The position numbers and the translations under genes were made by a program. The notes beneath the pieces were generated by a model. The model made no database searches, was not told the origin of the DNA, and worked only from the letters and a program-made list of their open reading frames with translations. A stretch of DNA of 64,000 nt from Imbricaverruca yamaguchii (taxonomy: Eukaryota; Arthropoda; Thecostraca; Neoverrucidae): contig JAOTOL010001603.1 of assembly GCA_034440575.1 (NCBI GenBank), positions 1,786,001 to 1,850,000 of the forward strand, read 5' to 3'. Positions 35,232 through 45,633 of the stretch are shown piece after piece. Each line of letters begins with the position of its first letter. The first letter of the stretch is position 1.

Positions 35232-36959
35232 TCGATCGGCGGCGCTGCTGCAGGAAGCGCTGGCCACCAGTGTTGCTGGCAGGGGCGGATCCAGGGCTCC
35301 TCTCGTGGGGTGCGCACTTCCTCGGGGAGCCGCTGTCCGTGCCCAACTGACGACGAATTGGTTGGGTACGGGTGCGGGGGGGGGAGACTCGAGGAGACTG
35401 AATGGATGTATTTTCATCTTGAAGAGGTGCCTTTTGGTTATGAAGAGGGCGTCTTTTGTTGAAAATCGTCGATCATTGACATCACCTGACCGTGATTGAT
35501 TGATCCAAAATAACCTGATAGGTATCCAGTAATTCAACAACTGGTGCGAATAAAGGAACTTCTGACAATCCCGCACGCGAAAATAGGGTGTTTTTTCTTT
35601 GCAAAATAGCCGCCATTCTGACATCAATGGAATGTTGCCAGTGCGCGTGCCCCGCGGAGGATGCCTGTGATCTCTCAGTTAGCTGCCTCAGTACTGGATC
35701 GCAACACGGAGTGTTGCTGTGTTTCTAAGAGGCGTTCTAATGCAAATTATGTATTTGTATTTATTCAAAGCGAAACTGGCTACGGATATGCCGTACAAAT
35801 TGAAATGTCACGAAAATGGTATCAGGTTGCTTGCCCTATTCACTAGTGTTCTCGCTATACAAGAAGTCCTAGCCTACCTATATACCAAATACGCAGAGGT
35901 TTTCCAACAGCACGGCTGGCGTCCCGTGGGATGTCGAGAGACGAGTTTCGTCGAGCAACGAAAGCATCGCTCGCGTAGCTTCACATGATCTATTTGTCAA
36001 TCTGTTCTTGTGATCATAGCTTGCCGAATTGTTTCTGTTCTTTGGTAACGGTTTCAGTGCAGCAGCAGCATGAATGCAGTGACTGTGCACTATTTAAACG
36101 CATTCGCACGTGCCGGTGTCGTGCACATCGTGCATCCGTCTGTGGGAGATGTTGGTGACCGTGCACGATAGTGTCCGCCAAAGCACGAAATGCAATGTGT
36201 TCGGTGCAATGTAATGCAATGCAATGTTTCAGAACTTGTTCATTCGCAAATGTCAGTGTCTTACTTCCTTCCATGCAAGCCAAATGGGCTGGTGTTTTAG
36301 GTAGTGTAAAATATTTGGAAGCGGGAACACAGAACTTCACCAATAGAGCTCATCCTGAAATCAAGGAGCATGCGCCAGCGCGCAGCTTCTTGCACGTGGG
36401 ACGTGATGCACGGTACGTGGCGAATGTAGTGTTCACTTCCACTGTCTACCAACGTGTTGGCATGTTTGGCACGAAATCAGCAATGTTGGCAGGAAGATGA
36501 ACATTGCAATTTTTGGATCACCCCTTACATGACTGTCGAGTCGTACTGCTGTAGCATCTGCCAATCTGCTTGAGCATTGAAATATTTTGGCTCCCTGGGT
36601 TATTTGCGTTTTATGTACAACTCGTACCTCCATTTATTGCTTCAACAGGGGCATTTAACAATGGAATGCAATGCCGTAGGTTTCGTATGCCTTTTTATGA
36701 ATTGTTGTATAGGGAATGCATGTTCGGTGTCATTTAATAAAATTATCCATAATGAAACCAGCCTTTCTTCATCTGAATTCGCCTGCTTGTACAAACTTGA
36801 TATTGGCGATGATAATACATACCTATCCCAACGGGCTTTGAGACGAGCAAAGTTGAATGCCAGAACAAAATTGTGTGCGGTAATGTTGTGAGCATGATCT
36901 ATGTTTAGGGTTTGCCAGATGTCCAAGGATACTATGACTTGAACGGAAGTCCCTTGCAT

Positions 36960-37080
36960 GGTTGTCCAGTCCTCATGGATGTGTTGTGCTGTGCTATGCT
37001 ATGCTGTGTTATTTTGTGTTGTGCTGTGTTGTGGTGTAGTGTGTCGTGTCATGTTGTGTGTTGTGTAGCATCTCACGTAA
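36960..37080. repeat. Degenerate TGTGY pentamer run
   Basis: GTGCT, ATGCT and GTTGT pentamers in loose tandem inside the 5' intron of the minus-strand gene. The same run is found at 56370-56460 in unit 2. Confidence 0.7.
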
Positions 37081-37159
37081 TGTGTGTCATGGCCGAAGTT
37101 AAGTTCGCAACTCCCCCCCTCCCCCCGCCCCGTGCTCTTGGTTCGTCCCGTGCGCTCAC

Positions 37160-37250
37160 CTTGGGCTCGAGGCTGTCGCGAGGCTCCCGGCAGCGACAGC
37201 AGGCACTGATGACTACATGCCGCGGTCAGTGGGGCCGCCTTATATCGCGG
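37160..37250 (-). promoter_or_regulatory. TATA promoter and non-coding exon of structural gene copy 1
   Basis: Minus strand: GCGATATAAGGCGG (TATA at 37244-37238), an initiator-like ATCAGTG about 37 bp on, then a short exon ending AGCCCAAG at the donor GTGAGC (37159). This would splice to the acceptor abutting the ATG at 35109, giving a 5' intron of about 2 kb. The identical arrangement in unit 2 supports it. Exact start not known. Confidence 0.6.
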
Positions 37251-39771
37251 TCGTCCGCCGCCGCCACCGGACGGGGGGGGGGGCGAACTTCTCCATTCCG
37301 AAGGCGCCCGGGCGCACCTTGACGCTGTCGTCTATTTTTGCGCGCGAGCTTTACCGGCACGGCACGCTCACGGACTTACAGTTCCGTGGGATTTGGTCGT
37401 ACGGCTGAATATTATTTAATCCCGCGGAATGCTCCGCTCAAGACGGCTAATTTGCACAGGATCGAATGGTTTATGGACGAACAGGTGGCCATACTACGGG
37501 TATGACAGAGCGATTATGTCAGCTTATGGGTGTGACAGAGTGTGTATGTTAGCTTACCGGGTGGCTTATGAGCTTATGCGTTCTGGGAGGTGTCCATTTA
37601 TGTACAGTGGTTATTCCATGGATCTCTTCCGAGCATTTCATTGGAATTCAAATCCGCACCGTCAATGACGAAGCCGTCCATAACGATGCGTCCAGAAGGA
37701 GGGAACAAACCCGTGGGTGGGAAATTGTGAGGGAAATATTGCATCGTTGCATCATCATTAAATTATCTTAAGAAAATTAGGCGGTCGTAGCTCTGCGCGT
37801 ACGTGCTCCAGCATATTCGTAGCATATGACCACACCGTCGATTCAAGTAGCACCGAGGCGGAAAGGCTCGTCCCAGCTACTTCTGTGTTGGGACAATGGG
37901 TCCGGTCGACCTCTCCTCCCCTGCCGGATCTGTCCCTGCGCTCCCCCACCACCAACAGAAACAGGAAGCAGCGACAGGGAGAAGACAGGGCTACGGTGAA
38001 GACAGCGAGAAGGCGGTGCTTAGTCGCTTCCTTGGCCGTATTGCGGCGGCAGGAATGGGGTCGCCTCCGTACCCGCTCCCAACCCCCATAGTCAACAGGC
38101 TGGATCAAGGAAACGCTCCCATTCATTCAATGAAAATTCTGATGCGGAAGTTGGTGTTTGTCCGCATGTGTTGAGCAAGCCTAGTTCGCAAACCTTAAAA
38201 GGTCAGCACGACAATGATCCTCAGAGCTGATTGGGAGCTGTAAGCTGACATCTGATGACCTGGGCCACGCCTTTGACCCTCGCCGTCGTTAGGGCGGGTC
38301 AGGTCTGTCCCGTGCTGTGCGTGGTGATTTGCCTCATCGTTCGCTGATTGCAGAATGAATATTGTGATGCCGCACCTCCTCCGGGAATCGCATGCATCCG
38401 AACATCATGGTGAAGTTCGCGGGTTTTCCCGACCCAAAGCTATTTCAGTGAACGACATTGTGACTTCGCTGAAGCAGATCAGAGAGGCTTCCGCAGTCGT
38501 GGCCAGTAAGACAGGCTTTTGCTGTTTGCTGAAGCCAAGGTTTATCACACTCGCAGGAGGGCCTCTCACATAGTGCGGCCACGAGGTCCACGAGGATTCG
38601 TCCCTCCTCGCAGATGATCTCGGAAATACTCGAGATGGAAGTATAAAATTCCGAGGATAAATTTCGGCTGTAGGTATGCCGCCGCAGTATGCATTGCAAG
38701 GCACTAAGTCATGCAGTCGTCCAAAAAGAGGAAAGTGGGGATAACTCCACCCATGTCGGCCACGTTTGGCGCAGTTGTACTTCAGCTGGGAGCCCGAGAA
38801 CCTCCGGTGGCTTGAGTGGCCGTCTAGGGAATCCTCGTCGTGATCGCGAACAATTGGTCGGAAAGAATTGCTGCTAATTAGCCTATTTTAACTGGACTTT
38901 TGAACGGCAAAGGGCGGAAGCCGGGCTCTTGTCCGGCTGACCCCGAAAGATCAGTGACCCTGCTCAGGGCAGCGCGACAGTCCACCCTCGTCGACAACTC
39001 GTCAGCGACTCCTGAGCGCTGGGGTTGTCCGCACACTGCCGACCGGCGGTCGTACCGCACGATCCGCCACGCCCGGCGGAGGTCACGAGGCCCGGCCATG
39101 GGCACGCAGATGCTGGCTCGGTAACTGAGCGCGCCGTACCTACTGCGATGTGGCGGGACAGCGGCTGGCAAGTTCGAACACATGGACTTGGTCACCTGAT
39201 TTGATGCTGCTAGAAGCTGATCGCGTTACAGTGGCAATTCTCATCCAATTGGCATCCTATACTTGGTCAGCATCGCATTTCCTTTGGTGCGTTATCTGTA
39301 AGATGGCAATATCCGTGCCAATATTTAATTAGTTTTATTAGCTGCTTTATATCTGCGACCAGTCGGACGGAAACTTTGCCGAAGTTGGTGCGGGGATACA
39401 ACAGCCATTCTGAAGTAAATCCTTCCCATGCAACGCTTATGGCCTCAATGCTAAACTCGTTCAAGGTTGGGGTCACTGCTCCCCCCCCGGCCGGCTCTGG
39501 CCCCGTCTGCGACTGTATTTGCTATGATGTGTCCGTTTATCGGATGTCAGCGTTATACACGGTAAGATGGCCTGGAATCTCCGAGTCGGCTGGCGGCCAG
39601 GCGTTTCGGCGGAGTCTGTGTAGTCTCTGTATACACACACGCCGGCTGTCGGGAGCAACGCCAAGCTGTGAGCGCCTCTCTCGGGGCGCAGAGTGAGCCG
39701 CTCCAGTGTACGTCTGCGGCTGAGGTGCGGCGGTCCGGCTCCACGCCTCCGCGGCCTCGCTCCGCGTCACC
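37251..39771. other. Intergenic region between the divergent promoter and the protease (unit 1)
   Basis: Highly similar to 56.65-59.19 kb in unit 2. No coding exon is supported. The last ~130 bp before the protease ATG are GC-rich and probably 5' UTR; I cannot place the promoter. Confidence 0.5.
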
Positions 39772-39928
39772 ATGCGACTGTTGCTGCCGTTGCTGGTCGC
39801 GTGCGTGACCGTCGCAGTCGCGCCTGACCCCTGCCACGCGCCCCAGAGCCACGGCGACGCCGGCGGGCGGCCGGCGTGCCGCGACTTCGCCGACAGACCC
39901 GGCACGTGCGGCCCGATCGGCCAGTGTG

Positions 39929-40158
39929 TGTTATGCGTGGGAGTCTACGATTTCTGGTTCGGGTCTGGGGGGGGCCCCCCCCCACCCCCCCGGGGGGGGG
40001 GGGGGCAACCATTTGGGGAGGGGCGGGGGGGGCCCCCCCCCCCCCCCCGGGGGGGGGGGGGGGCGGGCGGCGCCCCCCCCCGGGGGGGGGAGAGGGGCCA
40101 AAATAGGGAAAAAAAAAACAAAATTTGTGTGGGGGGCCAAATGGCCCACACCACACCA
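39929..40158 (-). repeat. 3' LTR of the Ty3/gypsy element (with homopolymer-like block)
   Basis: Its ends match the 5' LTR (GGGAGTCTACGATTTCTGG at one side, CCAAATGGCCCACACCACA at the other). The central ~165 bp, however, are G-, C- and A-runs where the 5' LTR has ordinary sequence of the same length. See findings: this looks like a base-calling or assembly fault. Confidence 0.85.
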
Positions 40159-40169
40159 TCTCCCCCTCC
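40159..40169 (-). promoter_or_regulatory. Polypurine tract
   Basis: GGAGGGGGAGA in element sense, directly before the 3' LTR; primes plus-strand DNA synthesis in LTR elements. Confidence 0.8.
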
Positions 40170-40478
40170 AAGATGCAAACTTCTATGTGAGTGCGTCTGA
40201 CAAGGAACGAAAAACACGAGCATGTGTGCAAAATAAAAGGTAGTTCATCTGATGCAACGAGAATGTGGAGATCTGAAAGTAAACCACAGACGAAAAAAAA
40301 GCATAGCAAAACAAACTATCCCCACCAGTACTTCAGTGCCCTAGAACGGCACCGGCACTCCGTTCACTCTCACAGTTTGCAACGAACAGTGTTGACACAA
40401 ATCGAGGGAATCACTGAAAGTTCACGCACAAACAGTTCATTGAGTGTTCCTAGCATCACTACAAGTCCATGAGAGTGG

Positions 40479-43400
40479 TCAGATATAACGGTATCTGGTG
40501 TCTCCCCAGCTGATTGTCAGCTGTTTCGTCTTCTGCCGTTGCCGCGTGCTGCGCCTGGGTACAGGGTCCGCATCTCCAGCAGCGCCATCCATATCGCCGG
40601 CACGAGTCGCTGAGTTGTGAGCCGTACCGGTCGACATAGGGAGCGCTGATGCGGCCGGTGGCACAGCAGCTGTCAGGCCTCCCGGTAGGGAGTCTGATGG
40701 CGCTGTCTGCGTGCTGGTGACGAACTGCTGCGGGTAGTGCTGAGCTCCGCCAGCTGCAGACGTCGCAGGAGGCGCAGCCAGCGTGGCAAAGAACGGCCTC
40801 TGCGGACGGAGGTATCTTCGGTTCCGCCAGAGTATCCGGCCGCTCGGCTGTTTGACGATGTAGTCGCGCCGCTGGCCGACAACGGTGACGATTCCGGCGC
40901 GATCCCACACACCGGTTTTCGGGTTCTGCACCAGAACACGCTGCCCGACGCGCAGCGGTCGATGAGTCCGCGCCGACATGTCGTATCGCTCTTTCGTTTG
41001 CAGTTTCAGGGACTCAGCACGGGCGTCGCACCGGTCTGCCGCCAGCTGCCAGCGCTTAGCGAAAGCACGGTGGTGAGCAGGAACTGCCGACCTCAGAGGG
41101 TGTCCGTACAGAATCTGCGCCGGTGAGCGCCCGTCCGCTCGCGGCGTGTTGCGAAGCTCCAGGAGGCCTCGCGCGAACACATCCGTGTCGAGTTCACCTC
41201 TGCTAGTCGTCTTCTGCACAAGTCGTTTCACGCTCTTCACTGCCGCCTCACTGTGTCCATTTGACTGAGGGTAGTGCGGGGTTGAAATCTGGTGTTGCAC
41301 ACCCCACTGTCGAAGGAAGTCGCGTGTGTGTCGTGCCGAGAACTGCCCCCCTCCATCAGTCCTCAGTGTCTGGGGTACGCCGGTGGCCGCGAACAATTTG
41401 CGCAGGCGCCGTGTCAGGTCCTGAGCGGACGCTGCTCCCGAAACGAGACAGACAAACGGCCAGCCCGACAGCCTGTCTACGTACACCAAGTACGAGCGGC
41501 CCGCCCACGAGAAGTAGTCCGCAGAAACTGACTGAAAGGCACGAGACGGCGTCTCCTCCGGCATCAGCGGCTCTTTCTGGAGGCTGGGCAGGTGGCGCGC
41601 ACAGAGGTCACATGCTCCTACAAAGTTTGCGATGTCCTTATCTAGGTGTGGCCAGTAAACCACCTGCCGCGCGCGTCGTTTGGTGCGTTCCACACGTTGG
41701 TGGCTGGCGTGGAGCCGTTCCAGCGTCGCCCGCCGAAGACTCTTCGGTATCACCAATCGCTGGCCGCAGACCACCAGGCTGTCGTCGACTGTGAGGCGGT
41801 CTCTGCAGCCCCAGTACGGTCGGAGCAGGGGGTCCAGCTGACTTCGGTGATCAGGAAATCCTGTCAGGATCGCCTCCTTCAGCGATATAATTTCCGGATC
41901 CGTGTCAGTAGCAGCTCGCACTTCCTCCAGAGCCGAGTCTTTGAAGGGGCTGACGTCGCCCTCCGACGCGTCAGCCGTGATGCGGTTGATCAAGCTGGAG
42001 ATCTGGTGAAGAATGTCCAGCTCAGCTTCCTCGTCCTCGGGCGTCGGGTCGTCCACTGGCGCACGAGAGAGCGCGTCCGGGACGGCGTGTAGTTTTCCCT
42101 GCCGCCAGGTGGCAGTAAAGTTGTATGGGATGAGACGCTCCCGCAGTCGTTGCAGACGAGGGTTCTCGATGTCGGCCAACGTCTTGGCGTTCAACACCGG
42201 GACCAGAGGCCGATGATCGATCATTACCTCGAAATGTTGCATACCTTTCAGGTAGACAGAACACTTGCTGCACGCCCAGGACAGGGCGAGGAGCTCCAGC
42301 TCAATCACGGCGTATCGAGATTCTGTGTCCGTCAGAAAACGTGAACCACACTGGATCAGTCGCCACCGTCCAGCATCGTCTCGCTGTCGCAGGCAGAAGC
42401 CCAGTCCGCCGGTGCGTGCCGCGTCGGTCTCCAGCACCGTCCGCCGCCGCGGGTCGAAGAAATCGAGCACGGGCGGGGACACCAGCGCAGCCTTGACTTT
42501 GGTGAACGCCTCCGAGTGGGCAGACGTCCACATCCAGACGTTGCGGGGCCGGAGCAGCTGTCTCAGCGGCTCAGCGGCCGCCGCTATCTGGTCGGAGAAA
42601 GCTCCGAGCTGGTTGACCAGGCCCAGAAACGATCGCAGATCTGTGATACTGCTGGGCTGAGGGTAATCCTTGATGGCGCGCAACTTCTTGCCATCGACGG
42701 TGTAGCCGGCTGAGCTGACGGAGAAGCCGCAGAACTCAACTTTCTCTTCTGCAAACACACATTTATCCGGGTTCAAAGTGATGCCCAGCTCGTCACACTT
42801 CTTGATTATTTCCCAGACGTGGCGCACGTGTGCAGCGTAGTCGGAGTCATACGCCAACCAGTCATCCACCACGTGTACCGTGTTGGGGATGTTGCCCATC
42901 CCAACGTCACCGCGGTTGTTGTACACGTCTCCAGAGCAGTTGATGCCCATGGGTGCCCTCTTGTAGCGGTAGCGCCCCCACGGTGTGATAAAACACGTGA
43001 GGTCACGATCCTCGTCGCGGATTTTCACCTGATGGTACCCGGCCTTGCAGTCAAGCTTGGTGAAGAAGGTGGCTCCCGGCGGGATCGATGCTACCGCATC
43101 GTGGGGTATGCGAGCGGGATGCACGGGTCTCTTCACGAAGCGGTTCAGCTTGGTGAAGTCGACTGTGAGGCGACAACCGGATACTGCGCCGTCTGGAGTT
43201 CTCTTCGGAACTGGGACGAGAGCATGGCACCAGGGCGTGGGGTGCTCAACTGGCTCTATGACGTCCTTGTCCAGCAGCTCGTCCAGCTGACTTCGAACAT
43301 CCTCCCTCCAGCAAAACGGTATGATGCGGGCCGTCGTCAAGGTGTAGGGGACAGCGTTGTCCGTCAGCTCTATCTTCATGGGGTTCCCCTTCATCTTCCG

Positions 43401-45275
43401 CAGCTTCGCCTTCATGTCAAATACACGCGGAAACTCCGCCTTCAAAGCCTCGAAATGTTCTTGCCGTTGACGCGCGGAATGGGTGCCACCACTGCAGGTT
43501 GGTGGTCCGCTGAGCTTGTCGGAACAAGGAGCGCGTCGTGTTGTCGGCACCGGTATCCTGCTGCCGGGGGCAGCGTAGGAGTCGACACGCCGGCCGTTAG
43601 CGACGGAGTCCACGCGTCGCTTCCCCGAGGCAGGGGCACTGGCCAGGTCGGCACTCGCTGATCTGCCATTCTCCATGCGGCGAATCTGCTGCGGAAAGTT
43701 TGACGGAAGTATGCCCAGCCGGACGCAGTCATGCCAAGACAGAAGTGGCGAGTGGAGGGATGGGAGCACCGAAACCTCCACCCTGCATGTAACGTCCCCC
43801 AGCTGCAGCGTCAGATCACATGTGCCTAAACACTGCATTTTCCGGCCATCCGCCGTCCACAGAGTAGTTGTAGACGGATGGAGATCCTTGCGCGACACAC
43901 CCAAAGCCTCAGCGTGTTTCAGAGACACCGCTGATGTCTCGGCACCCGTGTCCGGCGTCCAGAAACTCGGCACTGTGCTGCCATCGTGTCGATGTAGACG
44001 GAGCGGTATCTGCGGGGACCGCTTAGCAGAGACGCCTTGCAGTCGCACATCTGATAGGCGAATGTTCATCAGCTGCAGTTCATCGCCATCACAAAAGTTA
44101 GGCGAGAATTCATCGCAGACATCGTCCGCAGCAACCGCTGACACATGGCGGCGCGGCCGGTAAGCTGGGCTGTCGCGGCGGTCACGGGTGTCGCTGCGCG
44201 CGGTGCGTGCGCTGCGAGGCCGGCCGGCTGGTGTACCCTGGCGGCCACGAGGAGAACTAGCCGCGCGCCGCTGATCACCGCCGTTCGCCCGGCCGCGGCA
44301 CACCGCGGCAAAATGACCCACTGCACGGCAATTATTGCAGGTGCGACCGAGGGCCGGGCACTCCCGGGAGCCGCGATGCTGTGCCGCTCCACACCCAAGG
44401 CACCGGGCAGTTGTCACGGGTTCAGCACTGTTGGACCGGCGTCGACCGCGGTCTCTTCTGTAACGGGATACCCGGTTCACTGTTGGCTCCAGGGGGCCGC
44501 GAATCGCCGAACTATTGTGTGAGGCAGACTCAGAGGCACGGCAAATGTCCAACGCCTTCTGGAAAGAGAGGTCAGGTGCTTCCAGCATCCGACGCCGAGC
44601 GTCGCCGTCGTTGGTGCCGACGACGAGATGATCGCGATATCGATCGTCGGTGCAGTGGGTGCAGAAATTGCAACACGATGCAATCTCTTTGAGGGAGCAG
44701 ATGTAGTCGTCGACGGACTCGCCAGCCTGCTGGAAACGACAGCTGAAGTCGCGCCGGTCTATTACCACGTTCCTCTGTCGCCGAAGGTGGGTGTACATCG
44801 CCGTGATGACATCAGTCATGCTGGCGTCCGCTGCGACCGGCAGCCCGAAACGAACGACGCGCGCCCAATCGTCGTCGAGCACTGCCAGCAGGGCCGCTTT
44901 TTGCTCTTCCGGCGTCAAATCGGGAATGTGCGTGAGCAGGCAGTATCCTTCGAATTTCTGCTTCCACGCCTCAAATTCCATGAGCGTGGCGGAGGAGGCT
45001 AGGTGGGGAATAGGCGTGCCCGCAGCCGGCATCCGGACCCGAGGTCGTACACCAGTAGCCACAGCCGCAGGAACCGGTGCACCGGCCGGGACGTCGCCCA
45101 CGGCAGCGGGAGGGTGACCGGCGGGGGTCGGACAGAACCGCTCCAGCAATGCCGTGAGCCGTTCCTCGCGCCGAGCAGAAGCTTCGGCCATATCTAGCTG
45201 CTGCTGTAGCATGCGGGTAAGCGCATCCACTTCAGGTTTCGCTACCGCAGCCGCGTCAGAATCACCACCGCCCAT
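40479..45275 (-). CDS. Ty3/gypsy gag-pol polyprotein
   Basis: A single 1598-codon frame without stops. In order: gag with capsid-like region (about 95-250); two zinc knuckles (CLGCGAAQHRGSREC at 292-306, slightly atypical, and canonical CNNCRAVGHFAAVC at 313-326); aspartic protease DTGA at 442-445; reverse transcriptase with FTKLDCKAGYHQVKI (738-752) and catalytic VVDD at 802-805, where many families have YVDD; RNase H (about 945-1070); integrase with H1189, H1192, C1222, C1225 and the DD35E triad D1253, D1307, E1343; and a basic C-terminus. Gag and pol are in one frame, so no frameshift is needed. All catalytic residues are present, so the copy could be active. The 120-bp leader between primer site and ATG is short. 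Confidence 0.93.
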   Translation of the reverse strand: MGGGDSDAAAVAKPEVDALTRMLQQQLDMAEASARREERLTALLERFCPTPAGHPPAAVGDVPAGAPVPAAVATGVRPRVRMPAAGTPIPHLASSATLMEFEAWKQKFEGYCLLTHIPDLTPEEQKAALLAVLDDDWARVVRFGLPVAADASMTDVITAMYTHLRRQRNVVIDRRDFSCRFQQAGESVDDYICSLKEIASCCNFCTHCTDDRYRDHLVVGTNDGDARRRMLEAPDLSFQKALDICRASESASHNSSAIRGPLEPTVNRVSRYRRDRGRRRSNSAEPVTTARCLGCGAAQHRGSRECPALGRTCNNCRAVGHFAAVCRGRANGGDQRRAASSPRGRQGTPAGRPRSARTARSDTRDRRDSPAYRPRRHVSAVAADDVCDEFSPNFCDGDELQLMNIRLSDVRLQGVSAKRSPQIPLRLHRHDGSTVPSFWTPDTGAETSAVSLKHAEALGVSRKDLHPSTTTLWTADGRKMQCLGTCDLTLQLGDVTCRVEVSVLPSLHSPLLSWHDCVRLGILPSNFPQQIRRMENGRSASADLASAPASGKRRVDSVANGRRVDSYAAPGSRIPVPTTRRAPCSDKLSGPPTCSGGTHSARQRQEHFEALKAEFPRVFDMKAKLRKMKGNPMKIELTDNAVPYTLTTARIIPFCWREDVRSQLDELLDKDVIEPVEHPTPWCHALVPVPKRTPDGAVSGCRLTVDFTKLNRFVKRPVHPARIPHDAVASIPPGATFFTKLDCKAGYHQVKIRDEDRDLTCFITPWGRYRYKRAPMGINCSGDVYNNRGDVGMGNIPNTVHVVDDWLAYDSDYAAHVRHVWEIIKKCDELGITLNPDKCVFAEEKVEFCGFSVSSAGYTVDGKKLRAIKDYPQPSSITDLRSFLGLVNQLGAFSDQIAAAAEPLRQLLRPRNVWMWTSAHSEAFTKVKAALVSPPVLDFFDPRRRTVLETDAARTGGLGFCLRQRDDAGRWRLIQCGSRFLTDTESRYAVIELELLALSWACSKCSVYLKGMQHFEVMIDHRPLVPVLNAKTLADIENPRLQRLRERLIPYNFTATWRQGKLHAVPDALSRAPVDDPTPEDEEAELDILHQISSLINRITADASEGDVSPFKDSALEEVRAATDTDPEIISLKEAILTGFPDHRSQLDPLLRPYWGCRDRLTVDDSLVVCGQRLVIPKSLRRATLERLHASHQRVERTKRRARQVVYWPHLDKDIANFVGACDLCARHLPSLQKEPLMPEETPSRAFQSVSADYFSWAGRSYLVYVDRLSGWPFVCLVSGAASAQDLTRRLRKLFAATGVPQTLRTDGGGQFSARHTRDFLRQWGVQHQISTPHYPQSNGHSEAAVKSVKRLVQKTTSRGELDTDVFARGLLELRNTPRADGRSPAQILYGHPLRSAVPAHHRAFAKRWQLAADRCDARAESLKLQTKERYDMSARTHRPLRVGQRVLVQNPKTGVWDRAGIVTVVGQRRDYIVKQPSGRILWRNRRYLRPQRPFFATLAAPPATSAAGGAQHYPQQFVTSTQTAPSDSLPGGLTAAVPPAASALPMSTGTAHNSATRAGDMDGAAGDADPVPRRSTRQRQKTKQLTISWGDTRYRYI

Positions 45276-45397
45276 GACCGCACTGCAGTGGACACCGCCT
45301 GTCGAGTACAGTCACAGTTCACGCAAAATCACTGATCGCCAATCCACACTAAGCACTGCTGTTCACGTGAACACACTTGTCATCCTCTAACAGACTA

Positions 45398-45409
45398 CCG
45401 ACCGCGCCA
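45398..45409 (-). promoter_or_regulatory. tRNA primer-binding site
   Basis: TGGCGCGGTCGG, directly adjoining the 5' LTR. It would pair with a tRNA ending in CCGACCGCGCCA. I cannot name the tRNA from sequence alone. Confidence 0.75.
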
Positions 45410-45633
45410 TGTGGGAGTCTACGATTTCTGGTTCGCGTCTGTGAGGAGCGCACGTCCGAACACACAGGCTGTTGCCGAGTCACTCTATTGGTATATGCCC
45501 GGGTTGGCTCACCGGACCTAATCCCGGGAGGGCGGCCGAGTCACGGCCGCACACTGCCTGAGGGTAGAGGTGCCAATTCTGGTAAGACTGGCACCAACTA
45601 TGCGTGTGATGCCAAATGGCCCACACCACACCA
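45410..45633 (-). repeat. 5' LTR of the Ty3/gypsy element
   Basis: 224 bp of ordinary sequence, TG...CA in element sense. On the plus strand its end is in frame with the downstream protease remnant, giving a chimeric open frame from 45377. Confidence 0.9.

Larger units (their letters stand above)
39929..45633 (-). mobile_element. Complete Ty3/gypsy LTR retrotransposon
   Basis: 5705 bp, minus strand, flanked by GTGTG (39924-39928 and 45634-45638). The 5' LTR is 45410-45633 and the 3' LTR 39929-40158, both starting TGGTGTGG and ending in CA in element sense. A primer-binding site, TGGCGCGGTCGG (45409-45398), abuts the 5' LTR. A polypurine tract, GGAGGGGGAGA (40169-40159), abuts the 3' LTR. Between them is one long gag-pol frame and no envelope frame. 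Outside a damaged stretch of the 3' LTR the two LTRs are nearly identical, which suggests a recent insertion. Confidence 0.93.
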
